From NCBI GenBank assembly GCA_040399685.1, contig JBBART010000012.1, forward strand, positions 77,734 through 141,733: a stretch of DNA of 64,000 nucleotides. Reading direction: 5' to 3'. The DNA is from CAIQQQ01 sp040399685 (GTDB taxonomy: Bacteria > Pseudomonadota > Alphaproteobacteria > Acetobacterales > Acetobacteraceae). Below, piece after piece: positions 8,225 through 17,501 of this stretch. The notes beneath the pieces were generated by a model. The model was not told the origin of the DNA and did not search any database. It saw only the letters and a list, made by a program, of their open reading frames with translations. Each line of letters begins with the position of its first letter. The first letter of the stretch is position 1. The position numbers were made by a program, and so were the translations under genes.

Positions 8225-8629
8225 ATGCCTGATGGCAGCAATGGATTTGGACGCAGGCCTGAGAATATCCCGGCCCGTAACGTTCTGGGCGGCATACTTG
8301 AAACATGCTCACTCTCGCCGCTCACCGGCTTCACCCGCAGCGGCTGCTGCGACACGGGGCCGCAGGACCGTGGCAGCCACACCGTATGCGCCGTGGTGGA
8401 CGCGGCGTTCCTCGCCTTCAGCGCGCGCGCTGGCAACGATTTGTCAACGCCCATGCCGGAATATGGCTTTGCGGGGCTGAAGCCGGGCGATCGCTGGTGC
8501 CTGTGCGCACCGCGTTGGCATGAGGCGCTGGAGGCTGGTTTTGCACCGGCTGTGGTGCTGGAGGCCACGCATTTCGGCGCCTTGGAGCATTGCGGCCTGG
8601 ACGACCTGAAAGCCCATGCTGTTTCCTGA
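8225..8629 (+). CDS. DUF2237 family protein
   Basis: This is a 134-residue protein of the DUF2237 family, small cysteine-containing proteins of unknown function found across bacteria. Almost the whole length matches the family pattern: NVLGGILETCSLSPLTGFTRSGCCDTGPQDRGSHTVCAVV, then FLAFSARAGNDLSTP and FAGLKPGDRWCLCAPRWHEALEAG. The conserved cysteines (CS, GCC, VC, WCLC) could bind metal or form disulfides. ATG 8225 is preferred because GGGAG lies seven bases upstream; ATG 8219 is two codons earlier. Confidence 0.88.
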   Translation: MPDGSNGFGRRPENIPARNVLGGILETCSLSPLTGFTRSGCCDTGPQDRGSHTVCAVVDAAFLAFSARAGNDLSTPMPEYGFAGLKPGDRWCLCAPRWHEALEAGFAPAVVLEATHFGALEHCGLDDLKAHAVS

Positions 8630-8744
8630 TGGACAAAATATTCCGTCTTTTTCGTGAAACGGGGCATTGATCTTGCGTCAAACGCAGGGCACCTTCGCGC
8701 TCTGTGCGGGGCTGTGCCCGCAATCCAGATTAGGAAGACACGCA

Positions 8745-9767
8745 ATGATGCGACTGACTCTCACCGGCGGGCTGCTCGCCACGGCGCTTCTGGCCGCAGC
8801 ACCGGCTTATGCTCAGCCTTCCGGCTCGGCGACGCTTGATGCCGTCAAGGCGCGCGGTCAGGTCATCTGCGGAATCGCCGGCGCGGTGCCGGGCTTCTCG
8901 CTGCCGGACAGCCAGGGCGTGATGCGCGGCATCGACGCCGACAGCTGCCGCAACGTGGCCGCCGCCGTGTTCGGCGACCCGAATAAAGTGAAGTTCGCCG
9001 TCACCACCACCCAGAATCGTTTCACAGCCCTGCAGTCGGGTGAAATCGATATGCTGGTGCGCTCGACCACCTGGACGTTGGGCCGTGAAGGCAGCCTCGG
9101 CCTGATGTTCGCGGGCGTGAACTATTACGACGGCACCGGCTTCCTGGTGAAGAAGACGCTGAACGTTAAGTCCGCCAAGGAAATGGACGGCGCCACCATC
9201 TGCGTGCAGCCAGGCACCAGCACCGAGCTGGCCATCAGCGACTATTACCGCGTCAACAACATGAAGTTCACCCCGATCCTGATTCAGGATCTGGCCGAAA
9301 TTCAGAGCGCGTTCCTGTCCGGCCGTTGCGATGCCTACTCCACCGACAGCTCGTCGCTGGCCACGTTCCGCGCGACGCAGACCAACAAGGAAGATTTCCT
9401 GTTGCTGCCGGAGATCATCAGCAAGGAACCGCTGGGCTACATGGTCCGCAAGGGCGACGACAAGTGGTTCGACATCGTGCGCTGGTCCTACTTCGCAACG
9501 GTCGCCGCTGAAGAATACGGCGTTGACAGCAAGAATGTCGACGAGATGACCAAGAGCACCAACCCCGACATTCGCCGCCTGCTTGGCGTCGAAGGCGATA
9601 TGGGCAAGGCGCTCGCGCTGGACGCCAAGTGGGCGTACAACATCATCAAGGGCGTCGGCAATTTCGGCGAGACCTGGGATCGCAACATCACGGTTCTGGG
9701 CGTGCCGCGCGGTATCAACAACATCTGGACCAAGGGCGGCCTGCACTACGCGCCGCCGATCCGTTGA
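8745..9767 (+). CDS. aapJ: General L-amino acid ABC transporter periplasmic binding protein AapJ
   Basis: This 340-residue periplasmic solute-binding protein (family 3) captures L-amino acids for the AapQMP permease. A signal peptide is obvious (residues 1-23, LLATALLAAAPAYA), followed by the family pattern LDAVKARGQVICGIAGAVPGFSLPDSQGVMRGIDADSCRNVAAAVFGD, then TTQNRFTALQSGEIDMLVRSTTWTLGRE and ICVQPGTSTE. Length matches known AapJ proteins (~340). ATG 8745 is chosen because GGAAG lies ~9 bases upstream; earlier readings add a non-signal-like extension. It is separated from aapQMP by a terminator and ~140 bp, consistent with higher expression of the binding protein than of the membrane parts. 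Confidence 0.95.
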   Translation: MMRLTLTGGLLATALLAAAPAYAQPSGSATLDAVKARGQVICGIAGAVPGFSLPDSQGVMRGIDADSCRNVAAAVFGDPNKVKFAVTTTQNRFTALQSGEIDMLVRSTTWTLGREGSLGLMFAGVNYYDGTGFLVKKTLNVKSAKEMDGATICVQPGTSTELAISDYYRVNNMKFTPILIQDLAEIQSAFLSGRCDAYSTDSSSLATFRATQTNKEDFLLLPEIISKEPLGYMVRKGDDKWFDIVRWSYFATVAAEEYGVDSKNVDEMTKSTNPDIRRLLGVEGDMGKALALDAKWAYNIIKGVGNFGETWDRNITVLGVPRGINNIWTKGGLHYAPPIR

Positions 9768-9802
9768 TCACCTGAAACTGAGTACACTTGGCTGACCAAA
9801 AG

Positions 9803-9832
9803 GCCGTCCCGGAGCACCGGGGCGGCTTTTTT
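9803..9832 (+). terminator. Rho-independent terminator after aapJ
   Basis: GCCGTCCCGG (9803-9812) pairs with CCGGGGCGGC (9817-9826) around an AGCA loop, with one G-T wobble, followed by six Ts. It begins 36 bp after the aapJ stop and should end or attenuate the aapJ transcript before aapQ. Confidence 0.9.
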
Positions 9833-9976
9833 GTGGGCAGTTTTGTTTCAATGCAGCGGAGCGGGATTGATCTTCCGCTGTGAAATGAAGCACAATTCAG
9901 GCTTGCATGCCGCGCGCGCCTTTCGGCATAAGAATTGCTTGACCCGCCTTAAAATGATGCAGGAATAGATCGCACG

Positions 9977-11188
9977 ATGTCTGGCAGCACCACCGATCCG
10001 AGATTGGCGAACGCCCGTGCGGCCCCGAAGAAGGGGGTCTCAATCTCTTGGGCCGATCCCTTGTTCCGCAGCATCGTGTGGCAGGTCCTGATTGTGGGGC
10101 TGGTGGTTGCGGTTCTGTGGTATCTGATCGGCAACACCCGCAGAAACCTTGAGTTGCGGCACATTGCCACAGGCCTCGGATTTCTGAGCAGCACGGCCGG
10201 CATTCCCATCGCTGAAACCCTCATTCCGTATGATCCCGCGACCAGCACCTGGGGTCGTGCCGTGATGGAGGGCATCCTCAATACATTCAAGGTGGCCGTT
10301 GTCGGCATTGTGCTGTCGACGATTTTGGGCACCATCATTGGCATCGGGCGCCTGTCGAAGAACTGGCTCGTCTCCAAGGTGACGGGCTGCTACGTCGAGA
10401 CGCTGCGCGACCTGCCGCTGCTGCTGCAGCTTTTGTTCTGGTACGGCATTCTCCAGGCCCTGCCTGCGCCCCGCGCCTCGATCAAGATGTTCGGCGTGGT
10501 GTTCCTCAACAATCGCGGCATGCGCCTGCCGTTGCTGGTCTGGCAGGACGCCCATTGGTGGACGCTGCTGGCCTTCGTGGTTGGCCTGTTCGGCACCATC
10601 GCCTGGAATCGGTCTGCCAACAAAACGCGCGACGAAACCGGCATCAAACCAAAAATCTGGCCGGCTGCTGTGGGATTGATGATCGGCCTGCCTGTGCTGG
10701 TCTGGGGGGCGCTTGGGGCGCCGTTCGCCATCGACTATCCAGGCCTGCGCGGTTTCAATTTCACCGGTGGTGGCGTTATCACGCCGGAGTATTTTGCGCT
10801 TCTGCTGGGCCTGACGCTCTACACCGCCGCCTATGTGGCGGAAATTGTTCGCTCCGGCATCCAGGCGGTGCCGAAGGGCCAGTGGGAAGCCGCCGGTGCG
10901 CTCGGGTTGCGGCCTGCTGCCGTGCTGAAGCAGATCGTACTGCCCCAGGCCATGCGGGTGATCATTCCCCCGATGACCAGCCAGTTCCTCAACCTGACCA
11001 AGAACAGCTCGCTCGCGGTCGCTATCGGCTTTCAAGACATCGTGTCCATCACCGGCACCATGCTTAATCAGACCGGCCAGGCGATTGAGGGCGTTGGCAT
11101 CATGATGGCGGTGTTCCTGGCCTTCAGCCTGTCGATCAGCCTGTTCATGAACTGGTACAATGCGCGCATCGCGCTGGTGGAGCGCTGA
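9977..11188 (+). CDS. aapQ: General L-amino acid ABC transporter permease AapQ
   Basis: This 403-residue inner-membrane protein is one of two permease subunits of the Aap importer. It begins with a hydrophilic leader, then a first transmembrane segment near residues 33-55 (IVWQVLIVGLVVAVLWYLI), a periplasmic stretch, and the conserved permease core. The EAA loop that contacts the ATPase is EAAGALGLRPAAVLKQIVLPQAMRVIIPP. AapQ-specific wording such as GLGFLSSTAGIPIAETLIPYDP is present. aapM starts 5 bp after its stop, so aapQ, aapM and aapP make one operon. Length is typical of AapQ (~400). Confidence 0.94.
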   Translation: MSGSTTDPRLANARAAPKKGVSISWADPLFRSIVWQVLIVGLVVAVLWYLIGNTRRNLELRHIATGLGFLSSTAGIPIAETLIPYDPATSTWGRAVMEGILNTFKVAVVGIVLSTILGTIIGIGRLSKNWLVSKVTGCYVETLRDLPLLLQLLFWYGILQALPAPRASIKMFGVVFLNNRGMRLPLLVWQDAHWWTLLAFVVGLFGTIAWNRSANKTRDETGIKPKIWPAAVGLMIGLPVLVWGALGAPFAIDYPGLRGFNFTGGGVITPEYFALLLGLTLYTAAYVAEIVRSGIQAVPKGQWEAAGALGLRPAAVLKQIVLPQAMRVIIPPMTSQFLNLTKNSSLAVAIGFQDIVSITGTMLNQTGQAIEGVGIMMAVFLAFSLSISLFMNWYNARIALVER

Positions 11189-11192
11189 CATC

Positions 11193-12344
11193 ATGACCCC
11201 TCCGGCAACGACTGCCCTTGGCGCACACCCGGCCGCCCCCACGCGGGAGCGGCCGCCCGCCAGCGTATATGGCCCCATGGCCTGGATGCGCGCCAACCTG
11301 TTCAACGGCATTTTTTCGAGCCTCGTGACCATCGCGCTCGGCGTGGCTATTTTCTACGCTCTGGTGGGAATCGTTGAATGGGGCGTGATCAACGCGGTGT
11401 GGTCTGTGCCCACCACCGCCACTGGCGCACTCGATCCCACCACGTGCCGTGCCGCCCGCGGCGTTGGCGCCTGCTGGGCCGCCATTGGCGACAAATGGCG
11501 CTTCATGCTGTTCGGCCGCTTTCCATATGCGCAGCAATGGCGCCCGGGCATCTGCATCCTGCTGTTTATCGGGCTGTTCTACGTGTCGTCGGATCGTCGT
11601 TTCTGGCGCAAGGAGATTGCGGCGATCTGGGCTGTGACGCTGGTGATGATCTTCAGCCTGATGTGGGGCGGTTTCCTGGGCCTTACTTTCGTGCCGCAGG
11701 ATGAGTGGGGCGGCTTGGTTATCACCTTGATTCTGTCCACGTTCGGCCTCGCTCTCGCGTTTCCGCTTTCGGTGCTGGTGGCCCTGGGGCGGCGCAGCAC
11801 GAAGCTTCCGGCAGTGAAGATGCTGTGCGTTATCTATGTCGAACTGATCCGCGGCGTGCCGCTGGTGGCGGTGCTGTTCATGGCCAACGTCATGATGCCG
11901 TTGTTCATGCCAGAGGGCATCAACCTGGACAAATTGCTCCGGGCCCAGGTGGCGTTCATCCTGTTCGCGGCCGCTTATCTGGCCGAGGTTGTGCGTGGTG
12001 GGCTGATGGCGCTGCCGAGAGGCCAGGCCGAGGCCGCCGACGCGCTGGGCTTGGCGTATTGGCAAAAGACAACCAAAATTCTGCTGCCGCAGGCCCTGCG
12101 GCTCGTGATTCCGCCTTTGGTAAACACCTTCATCGGTTTTTTCAAAGACACGTCGCTGGTGCTGACCATCGGCATTCTCGACCTGCTGACCTCCAGCAAA
12201 ACCGCGATGGCGGACCCGATCTGGCAGGGCGTCGCCACCGAAATCTACATCGTGGTGGGTCTGATTTATTTCGTGTTCTGCTACACGATGAGTTCCTACA
12301 GCCGTGGCGTTGAGCGGAAGCTCAACCTCGCTCATAACCGCTAA
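11193..12344 (+). CDS. aapM: General L-amino acid ABC transporter permease AapM
   Basis: This 383-residue inner-membrane permease pairs with AapQ. The first membrane segment lies near residues 38-60 (GIFSSLVTIALGVAIFYALVGIVEW), followed by a cytoplasmic/periplasmic part with two closely spaced cysteines (TCRAARGVGACW) seen in AapM proteins, and the permease core GLALAFPLSVLVALGRRS and YVELIRGVPLVAVLF. The EAA loop is EAADALGLAYWQKTTKILLPQALRLVIPPL. The ATG at 11193 directly follows the aapQ stop; a start at 11160 would lie within aapQ. Confidence 0.94.
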   Translation: MTPPATTALGAHPAAPTRERPPASVYGPMAWMRANLFNGIFSSLVTIALGVAIFYALVGIVEWGVINAVWSVPTTATGALDPTTCRAARGVGACWAAIGDKWRFMLFGRFPYAQQWRPGICILLFIGLFYVSSDRRFWRKEIAAIWAVTLVMIFSLMWGGFLGLTFVPQDEWGGLVITLILSTFGLALAFPLSVLVALGRRSTKLPAVKMLCVIYVELIRGVPLVAVLFMANVMMPLFMPEGINLDKLLRAQVAFILFAAAYLAEVVRGGLMALPRGQAEAADALGLAYWQKTTKILLPQALRLVIPPLVNTFIGFFKDTSLVLTIGILDLLTSSKTAMADPIWQGVATEIYIVVGLIYFVFCYTMSSYSRGVERKLNLAHNR

Positions 12345-12371
12345 AGCCGTTTCCGCTAACGAAAGTACCGA

Positions 12372-13127
<756 letters not shown>

Positions 13128-13154
13128 TGCGCGTCGGATAGCCACCCCATAAAT

Positions 13155-13208
13155 CCACCCTTAAGTCCGATGACTTCAGTGATCTGACGTCATCGGATTC
13201 CTGGGTGG
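13155..13208. repeat. Long imperfect inverted repeat 3' of aapP
   Basis: Outer arms CCACCC/GGGTGG (13155-13160, 13203-13208) and inner arms TCCGATGAC/GTCATCGGA (13166-13174, 13189-13197) are perfectly complementary, separated by a symmetric 5-nt internal loop and a 14-nt apical loop. It could be an mRNA 3'-end stabilising hairpin or Rho-dependent end point for aapQMP; there is no T-run for intrinsic termination. Confidence 0.6.
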
Positions 13209-13548
13209 TCTGTGCCCTTCTTGTCGCCTGACCAACGGTCGGCCATCCTCCGGGCTGAGCAAGCCCATCTGAAGACGTGTCGGTAGGCATGTCTGCCAGA
13301 GGCGCCGTGTGGAGCGACCCACGCCCCCCCCCATCGAAGCCAGCCTTCGTCCTCCTTGTTAACTATATGTTTATAGTTAAAGGCCATGTTTGCCAGACGT
13401 AAACCTGTCATCCGTTGCAGTAGTTTAAACAAAGGAAAAAATGTTTTTCAAAAAACGGAGGGGTCACATTTTGTTTATTAGATAAAACAAAAACCGGTAC
13501 TTTTGAAATTGTGTTTCAAATTTCTGGTATTGCTCGGGAATTCTGTCG
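13209..13548. other. AT-rich intergenic region with three inverted repeats upstream of the globin-coupled receptor
   Basis: No convincing gene is seen here. The right half is strikingly AT-rich compared with the rest of the window. It holds a perfect 9-bp inverted repeat TTAACTATA-TGTT-TATAGTTAA (13359-13380), a near-palindrome in TTTTGTTTAT...ATAAAACAAAA (about 13472-13495) and TTTGAAA-TTGTG-TTTCAAA (13502-13520). A run of nine Cs is at 13324-13332. These repeats are candidates for regulator-binding sites of the downstream receptor gene, whose ATG is only 28 bp past the last repeat. Confidence 0.5.
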
Positions 13549-14898
13549 ATGGTTGATCTAAGTGGCTTGAACGAGCGTATTAGTTTCCTTGGGATCGGAA
13601 AGGAACACCGGGCTGCGTTGCTCGCTTTTCGGCCTCATCTGCAGGGCGCTATGCCGGAAATTCTTGAAGGGTTTTATAATAAAATTCGAAAATCGCCACA
13701 GTTAATATCTATGTTTTCTGGCGAAGGTATGGTCAAAAAAGCCTCTGCTGCGCAGTCTAACCATTGGATTCTTCTGTTTTCTGGAAAATTTGATCAGGAA
13801 TACCTGAATTCTGCCCAAAAAATTGGTGCTGTACATAGCAGGATTGGGCTTGCACCGCAGTATTACGTTGGTGGATACACGTATGTGTTGCAGGAGATCA
13901 CAGCGCGGGCGATTGCTCTATCCGTCAATCGGTGGCAACGCCATTCAGGAAAAGATGTGCTGACGACTTTGATCGCTGCCGTAAGTCAGGCTGTCACGCT
14001 CGACATGGAGTTGGGCATCACGATGTATCTTGATGAGAACAAGGCATCTCAGGCAAAAACGCTTCAGAAGCTTGGTGGGGAATTTGAAGCCTCCGTTGGG
14101 CAGTTGGTGGCACTTATGGCTACTGGTTCCACGGAGTTGGAAGCAACGGCCCGCTCAATGGCGACCACAGCGGGGCAAACCAACGTGCAGGCGAGCGCCG
14201 TGAGCATCGCGGCGGAGCAGGCAGATATCGGGATCCAGACCGTTGCGTCGGCCGCCGAGGAATTGTCTGCTTCGATCAGCGAGATCAGCAGGCAGGTTGC
14301 CCAGTCGGCCGGCATTACAAGCAAGGCAGTCAGCGATGCGGAGCGGACTGACGGCATTGTCCGCGCGCTGGCAGAGGAAGCCAACAAAATTGGCTATGTT
14401 GTCGGGGTGATCACCAACATCGCCAGCCAAACAAATCTTCTGGCGCTTAATGCGACAATCGAGGCGGCTCGCGCCGGAGATGCCGGCAAAGGCTTTGCTG
14501 TTGTGGCGTCGGAAGTGAAGCTCCTCGCCAACGAGACCGTCAAAGCGACAGAAGAGATCAAGGCTCAAATTACCCGGATGCAAGCGGCGACCCAGGAGGC
14601 TGTCAAAGCCATCAGCGGGATCAGTGAGACCATCGAGGAGGTCAGCGCGATTGCCACGTCAATTTCGTCCGCTGTCGAGGAGCAGGGCGCTGCGACGGCG
14701 GAGATAGCCCGCAGTGTGCAACAGACGGCCAATGCTGCACAGGATGTCACCGCCAACATTGTTTTTGTCAGCCGCGCCGCCAATGAGACAGGCGAGGCGG
14801 CGGGGCAGGTTCTGGATGCGGCCGGCGGCCTATCGCAGCGCGCCGAGCAGTTGCAGACCGAGGTGGCCGGCTTTGTTGCGAACATACGGGCTGCTTAG
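13549..14898 (+). CDS. Soluble globin-coupled methyl-accepting chemotaxis protein (HemAT-like)
   Basis: This 449-residue cytosolic chemoreceptor should sense oxygen or another heme ligand and signal to CheA. Residues ~1-170 form a protoglobin-like sensor domain; the proximal heme ligand is probably His96 in AVHSRIGLAPQYYVGGY, the GLxPxYYxGGY context typical of HemAT. Residues ~190-449 form the MCP signalling domain, with the hairpin-tip sequence NIASQTNLLALNATIEAARAGDAGKGFAVVASEVKLLA. There is no transmembrane segment. The first ~600 bp have lower GC and different codon use (AAA, ATT, TTT) than neighbouring genes, while the MCP half is more like the host, so the sensor may have been acquired or recombined. 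No other chemotaxis genes lie nearby. Confidence 0.93.
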   Translation: MVDLSGLNERISFLGIGKEHRAALLAFRPHLQGAMPEILEGFYNKIRKSPQLISMFSGEGMVKKASAAQSNHWILLFSGKFDQEYLNSAQKIGAVHSRIGLAPQYYVGGYTYVLQEITARAIALSVNRWQRHSGKDVLTTLIAAVSQAVTLDMELGITMYLDENKASQAKTLQKLGGEFEASVGQLVALMATGSTELEATARSMATTAGQTNVQASAVSIAAEQADIGIQTVASAAEELSASISEISRQVAQSAGITSKAVSDAERTDGIVRALAEEANKIGYVVGVITNIASQTNLLALNATIEAARAGDAGKGFAVVASEVKLLANETVKATEEIKAQITRMQAATQEAVKAISGISETIEEVSAIATSISSAVEEQGAATAEIARSVQQTANAAQDVTANIVFVSRAANETGEAAGQVLDAAGGLSQRAEQLQTEVAGFVANIRAA

Positions 14899-15005
14899 CC
14901 AGGTTTTGCGCACCCTCGTTTCAAACGCAAAACACGCAGCAAGCCCAAAAGCCAAAGCCTGAATTGCAACGAACCATGCAATCAACTGCACGGTTGAACG
15001 CAGAT

Positions 15006-15215
15006 CTATAACGCGCCGCCCCTCAAAATACGCAAGTGCGGGCGGCGCTGCAGCGGTGGCAGCACTCGGCGCAAATAATCCCGCCATGCATCCGGGGCCA
15101 TCGTCGTCGTTCCCAGCAAATGAACGCCAATATCCTCGCGGGCAAGCGTTGCCGCGTCCACGTCCGGAAAAATCAGCGACGCGTTGAAGCATGGGGCGGC
15201 GTCAGTCTGGGACAT
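15006..15215 (-). CDS. Small hypothetical protein (69 residues)
   Basis: I do not recognise this ORF. It starts MSQTDAAPCFNASLIFPDVDAATLAREDI and continues through HLLGTTTMAPDAWRDYLRRVLPPLQRRPHLRILRGGAL. A plausible ribosome-binding site (CGGAG, ~8 bases before ATG 15215) and protein-like composition support it. It has no signal peptide or membrane segment and contains one cysteine. It lies alone between the receptor and the GGDEF-EAL gene on the opposite strand. Confidence 0.4.
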   Translation of the reverse strand: MSQTDAAPCFNASLIFPDVDAATLAREDIGVHLLGTTTMAPDAWRDYLRRVLPPLQRRPHLRILRGGAL

Positions 15216-15563
15216 CGGGTTTGCTCCGTGTGGCACAGTGGTCAATCTGTCAGCCATAACGTTGAGCCTCAGCTTATCTTCCGGGCTCTCGCAGGATTGT
15301 GAATCGCACCGCGATTTCTGCGTTCCAGCGGATGAAAATAACGTCAACAAAACGAAAATCTAGTTCTGCCAAGTTGAAATCCTCGTGTACGGCGTTGGTT
15401 CCCGCTGTGGTCCCAGCTCTGGTCGTACCGATGTCAGGTTTCTGACCATTTTATGGATCTGAGGTACAGACACCCTTCTGTTAACGATCTGGCAATCCGT
15501 ATGGAGCATGTATCACTGCATGAGACTGTTCCCACAAGCAGACCGATTTCAGGTGAATGATCT
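15216..15563. other. Intergenic region upstream of the GGDEF-EAL gene
   Basis: No gene is supported in these ~350 bp. It would contain the promoters of the divergent 69-residue ORF and the GGDEF-EAL gene. AGGTG about 9 bases before ATG 15564 is a reasonable ribosome-binding site for the latter. No strong hairpin or repeat was seen. Confidence 0.4.
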
Positions 15564-17501
15564 ATGCCCGATATTTTCTCGCTTTCCGCCCCGTGCGCCG
15601 TTGCGCCAGATGTCGCGATCGCGCTGTTGCCCGCACGCACTGAGTCTCGTCTCCGCACAACAGCATCCGGTAAGCGCGCCGTTACGCGAAAGAAGCTGCA
15701 TCGGTTGCTGAACATGCAAGAAGATGGGCCGGGACAGGCAGTATCGGCAGTGTGGTTGGATGACGTTCGGGAAATCGAGTTGCGTGGCCAAGAGTTGGAT
15801 GAAACCCACGCCCGTCTGGACGAGGCGCTTAACATGATGCCGCATGGGCTGATCATGTTCGATGCCGATCTGCGGGTGGTGCTGTGCAATCGGCAACTGC
15901 GCGCACTGTTTCGCTTCGATCCGGACATCGTGCGTCCGGGCGCCACTTTGGCCCAGGTGTTGGCCCATTCCATCGACGTGGGAAATCATCCTGGCGCCAC
16001 GTTTGCGGACGTGTCGGCGGAGATGGCGGCACTGGCAGCGTCCGGAACCGGACGGAGTTTTCAGCAGTCACTGCCGGATTGTCGCCTGGTGTCCGTGGAT
16101 TGGAAGCCGATGCAAGGCGGCGGCTGGGTGTGCACGTATGAGGATATCACGGCACGAGAGGCCGCCACCGCGCGCGCCGCGCATCTCGTGCGGCATGACG
16201 CAGTGACTGATCTTCCCAACCGCAAGGCGCTTCTGGAAGCGATCGCGGCCGCCTGGCCGCAGCGGCGTGCCGCTGGTTTCAGCCTGCTGACGCTTGAAAT
16301 CGACCGGTTCCGGGGGATTTGCGACATCTGCGGTCATGCCAACGGTGACGCGGTTCTCCAGCAGGTAGCAACGCGAATCATGGGATGCATGCGCCAGTCC
16401 GACACGTTGGCCCATACGGGCGGCGCCGGCTTTGCCGTGCTCCTGCACGCACCCGCATCATGGGATGTGGCGCTGCGCATGCGGTCGCGACTGGTTGAAG
16501 CCTTGCTTGAGCCGGTATTGATTGACGGGCACGTGTTGACGGTTTCCGCCTCGATGGGGATCGCGGTGCCAGCCAGTGCCCGGGCGGGCGCGTCGCCCCT
16601 GGCCGGTGCGGAGGAAGTCTTGCGCAACGCCACATTGGCGATGCACCGCGCGTCTGCCGGTGGCTATGGCCGGGCCCAGGTCTATGGGCCGATCATGGAT
16701 CAGAATGCCAAGGCGCGGCACGCGCTGGAGGTGGATTTGCGCGGCGCGCTGGCGGCCAATCAGTTCGAGGTCCATTACCAGCCTTTGGTCAGCGTCCTGT
16801 CCCAGGTTGTCACTGGGTTCGAGGCGCTGCTGCGCTGGCGGCATCCAACGCGCGGGCTGGTTTCGCCTGGCGAATTCATTCCGTTGGCAGAGGAATTGGG
16901 GCTGATCGCCAACATCGGTGCCTGGGTTTTGCGCACCGCCTGTGCTGAAGCAGCAACATGGCCGAGCCCCGTGCGGGTGGCGGTCAATCTGTCGCCGCAT
17001 CAATTCACCGACGTCACGTGCGGCTCGCTGCCGGCCATCGTGGCCAGTGTTCTCGCGGATACCGGATTGCCCGGTTTTCGGCTGGAGCTGGAAATAACCG
17101 AATCTGTTCGCCTGCAGGATGACACGGCCACGCTGGACATTCTGCATGCCCTGCGCGAACTCGGCGCACGGATTTCGCTGGATGATTTCGGCACGGGCTA
17201 TTCGTCGTTGAGCTATCTGCGTTGCTTCCCGTTCGACAAAATCAAGATCGACCAATCCTTCGTGCGCAGCCTTCCTTCCGCCGAAGCCACGGCTATTGTC
17301 CGCGCCGTGGCGTCGCTTGGCGCCAGCCTCGGGATTGCCACCGTGGCCGAGGGCGTGGAGACGCAGGCGCAACTGGCCGCCCTCGTCGCGGAATCATGTG
17401 ACGAGATGCAAGGTTACCTGTTCAGCCGGCCGCGCCCGGCGGCTGATGTGCCAGAGCTTCTGACGCAAGCCCTGGCGGAGCTTCGGCCGCTGCCAGTTTG
17501 A
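15564..17501 (+). CDS. PAS-GGDEF-EAL protein, probable c-di-GMP phosphodiesterase with degenerate GGDEF
   Basis: This 645-residue cytosolic protein should control the second messenger c-di-GMP. After a short leader, residues ~75-195 look like a PAS sensor (DEALNMMPHGLIMFDADLRVVLCN). Residues ~215-385 are a GGDEF-type domain, but the signature reads TGGAGF (about residue 286-290), lacking the Asp and Glu needed for cyclase activity. Residues ~395-640 form an EAL domain with intact catalytic motifs: FEALLRW, VNLSPHQF, LELEITES, LDDFGTGYSSLSYLRCFPFDKIKID and VAEGVETQAQ. It is therefore most likely a phosphodiesterase whose GGDEF part is a regulatory GTP-binding module. There is no membrane segment. 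It overlaps tail-to-tail by 80 bp with the glycosyltransferase gene on the other strand. Confidence 0.92.
   Translation: MPDIFSLSAPCAVAPDVAIALLPARTESRLRTTASGKRAVTRKKLHRLLNMQEDGPGQAVSAVWLDDVREIELRGQELDETHARLDEALNMMPHGLIMFDADLRVVLCNRQLRALFRFDPDIVRPGATLAQVLAHSIDVGNHPGATFADVSAEMAALAASGTGRSFQQSLPDCRLVSVDWKPMQGGGWVCTYEDITAREAATARAAHLVRHDAVTDLPNRKALLEAIAAAWPQRRAAGFSLLTLEIDRFRGICDICGHANGDAVLQQVATRIMGCMRQSDTLAHTGGAGFAVLLHAPASWDVALRMRSRLVEALLEPVLIDGHVLTVSASMGIAVPASARAGASPLAGAEEVLRNATLAMHRASAGGYGRAQVYGPIMDQNAKARHALEVDLRGALAANQFEVHYQPLVSVLSQVVTGFEALLRWRHPTRGLVSPGEFIPLAEELGLIANIGAWVLRTACAEAATWPSPVRVAVNLSPHQFTDVTCGSLPAIVASVLADTGLPGFRLELEITESVRLQDDTATLDILHALRELGARISLDDFGTGYSSLSYLRCFPFDKIKIDQSFVRSLPSAEATAIVRAVASLGASLGIATVAEGVETQAQLAALVAESCDEMQGYLFSRPRPAADVPELLTQALAELRPLPV

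Noticed and set aside
13324..13332. Run of nine Cs as a possible phase-variation tract
   Set aside because: It does not lie in a supported gene or near a plausible promoter spacer, so no switching role can be argued.
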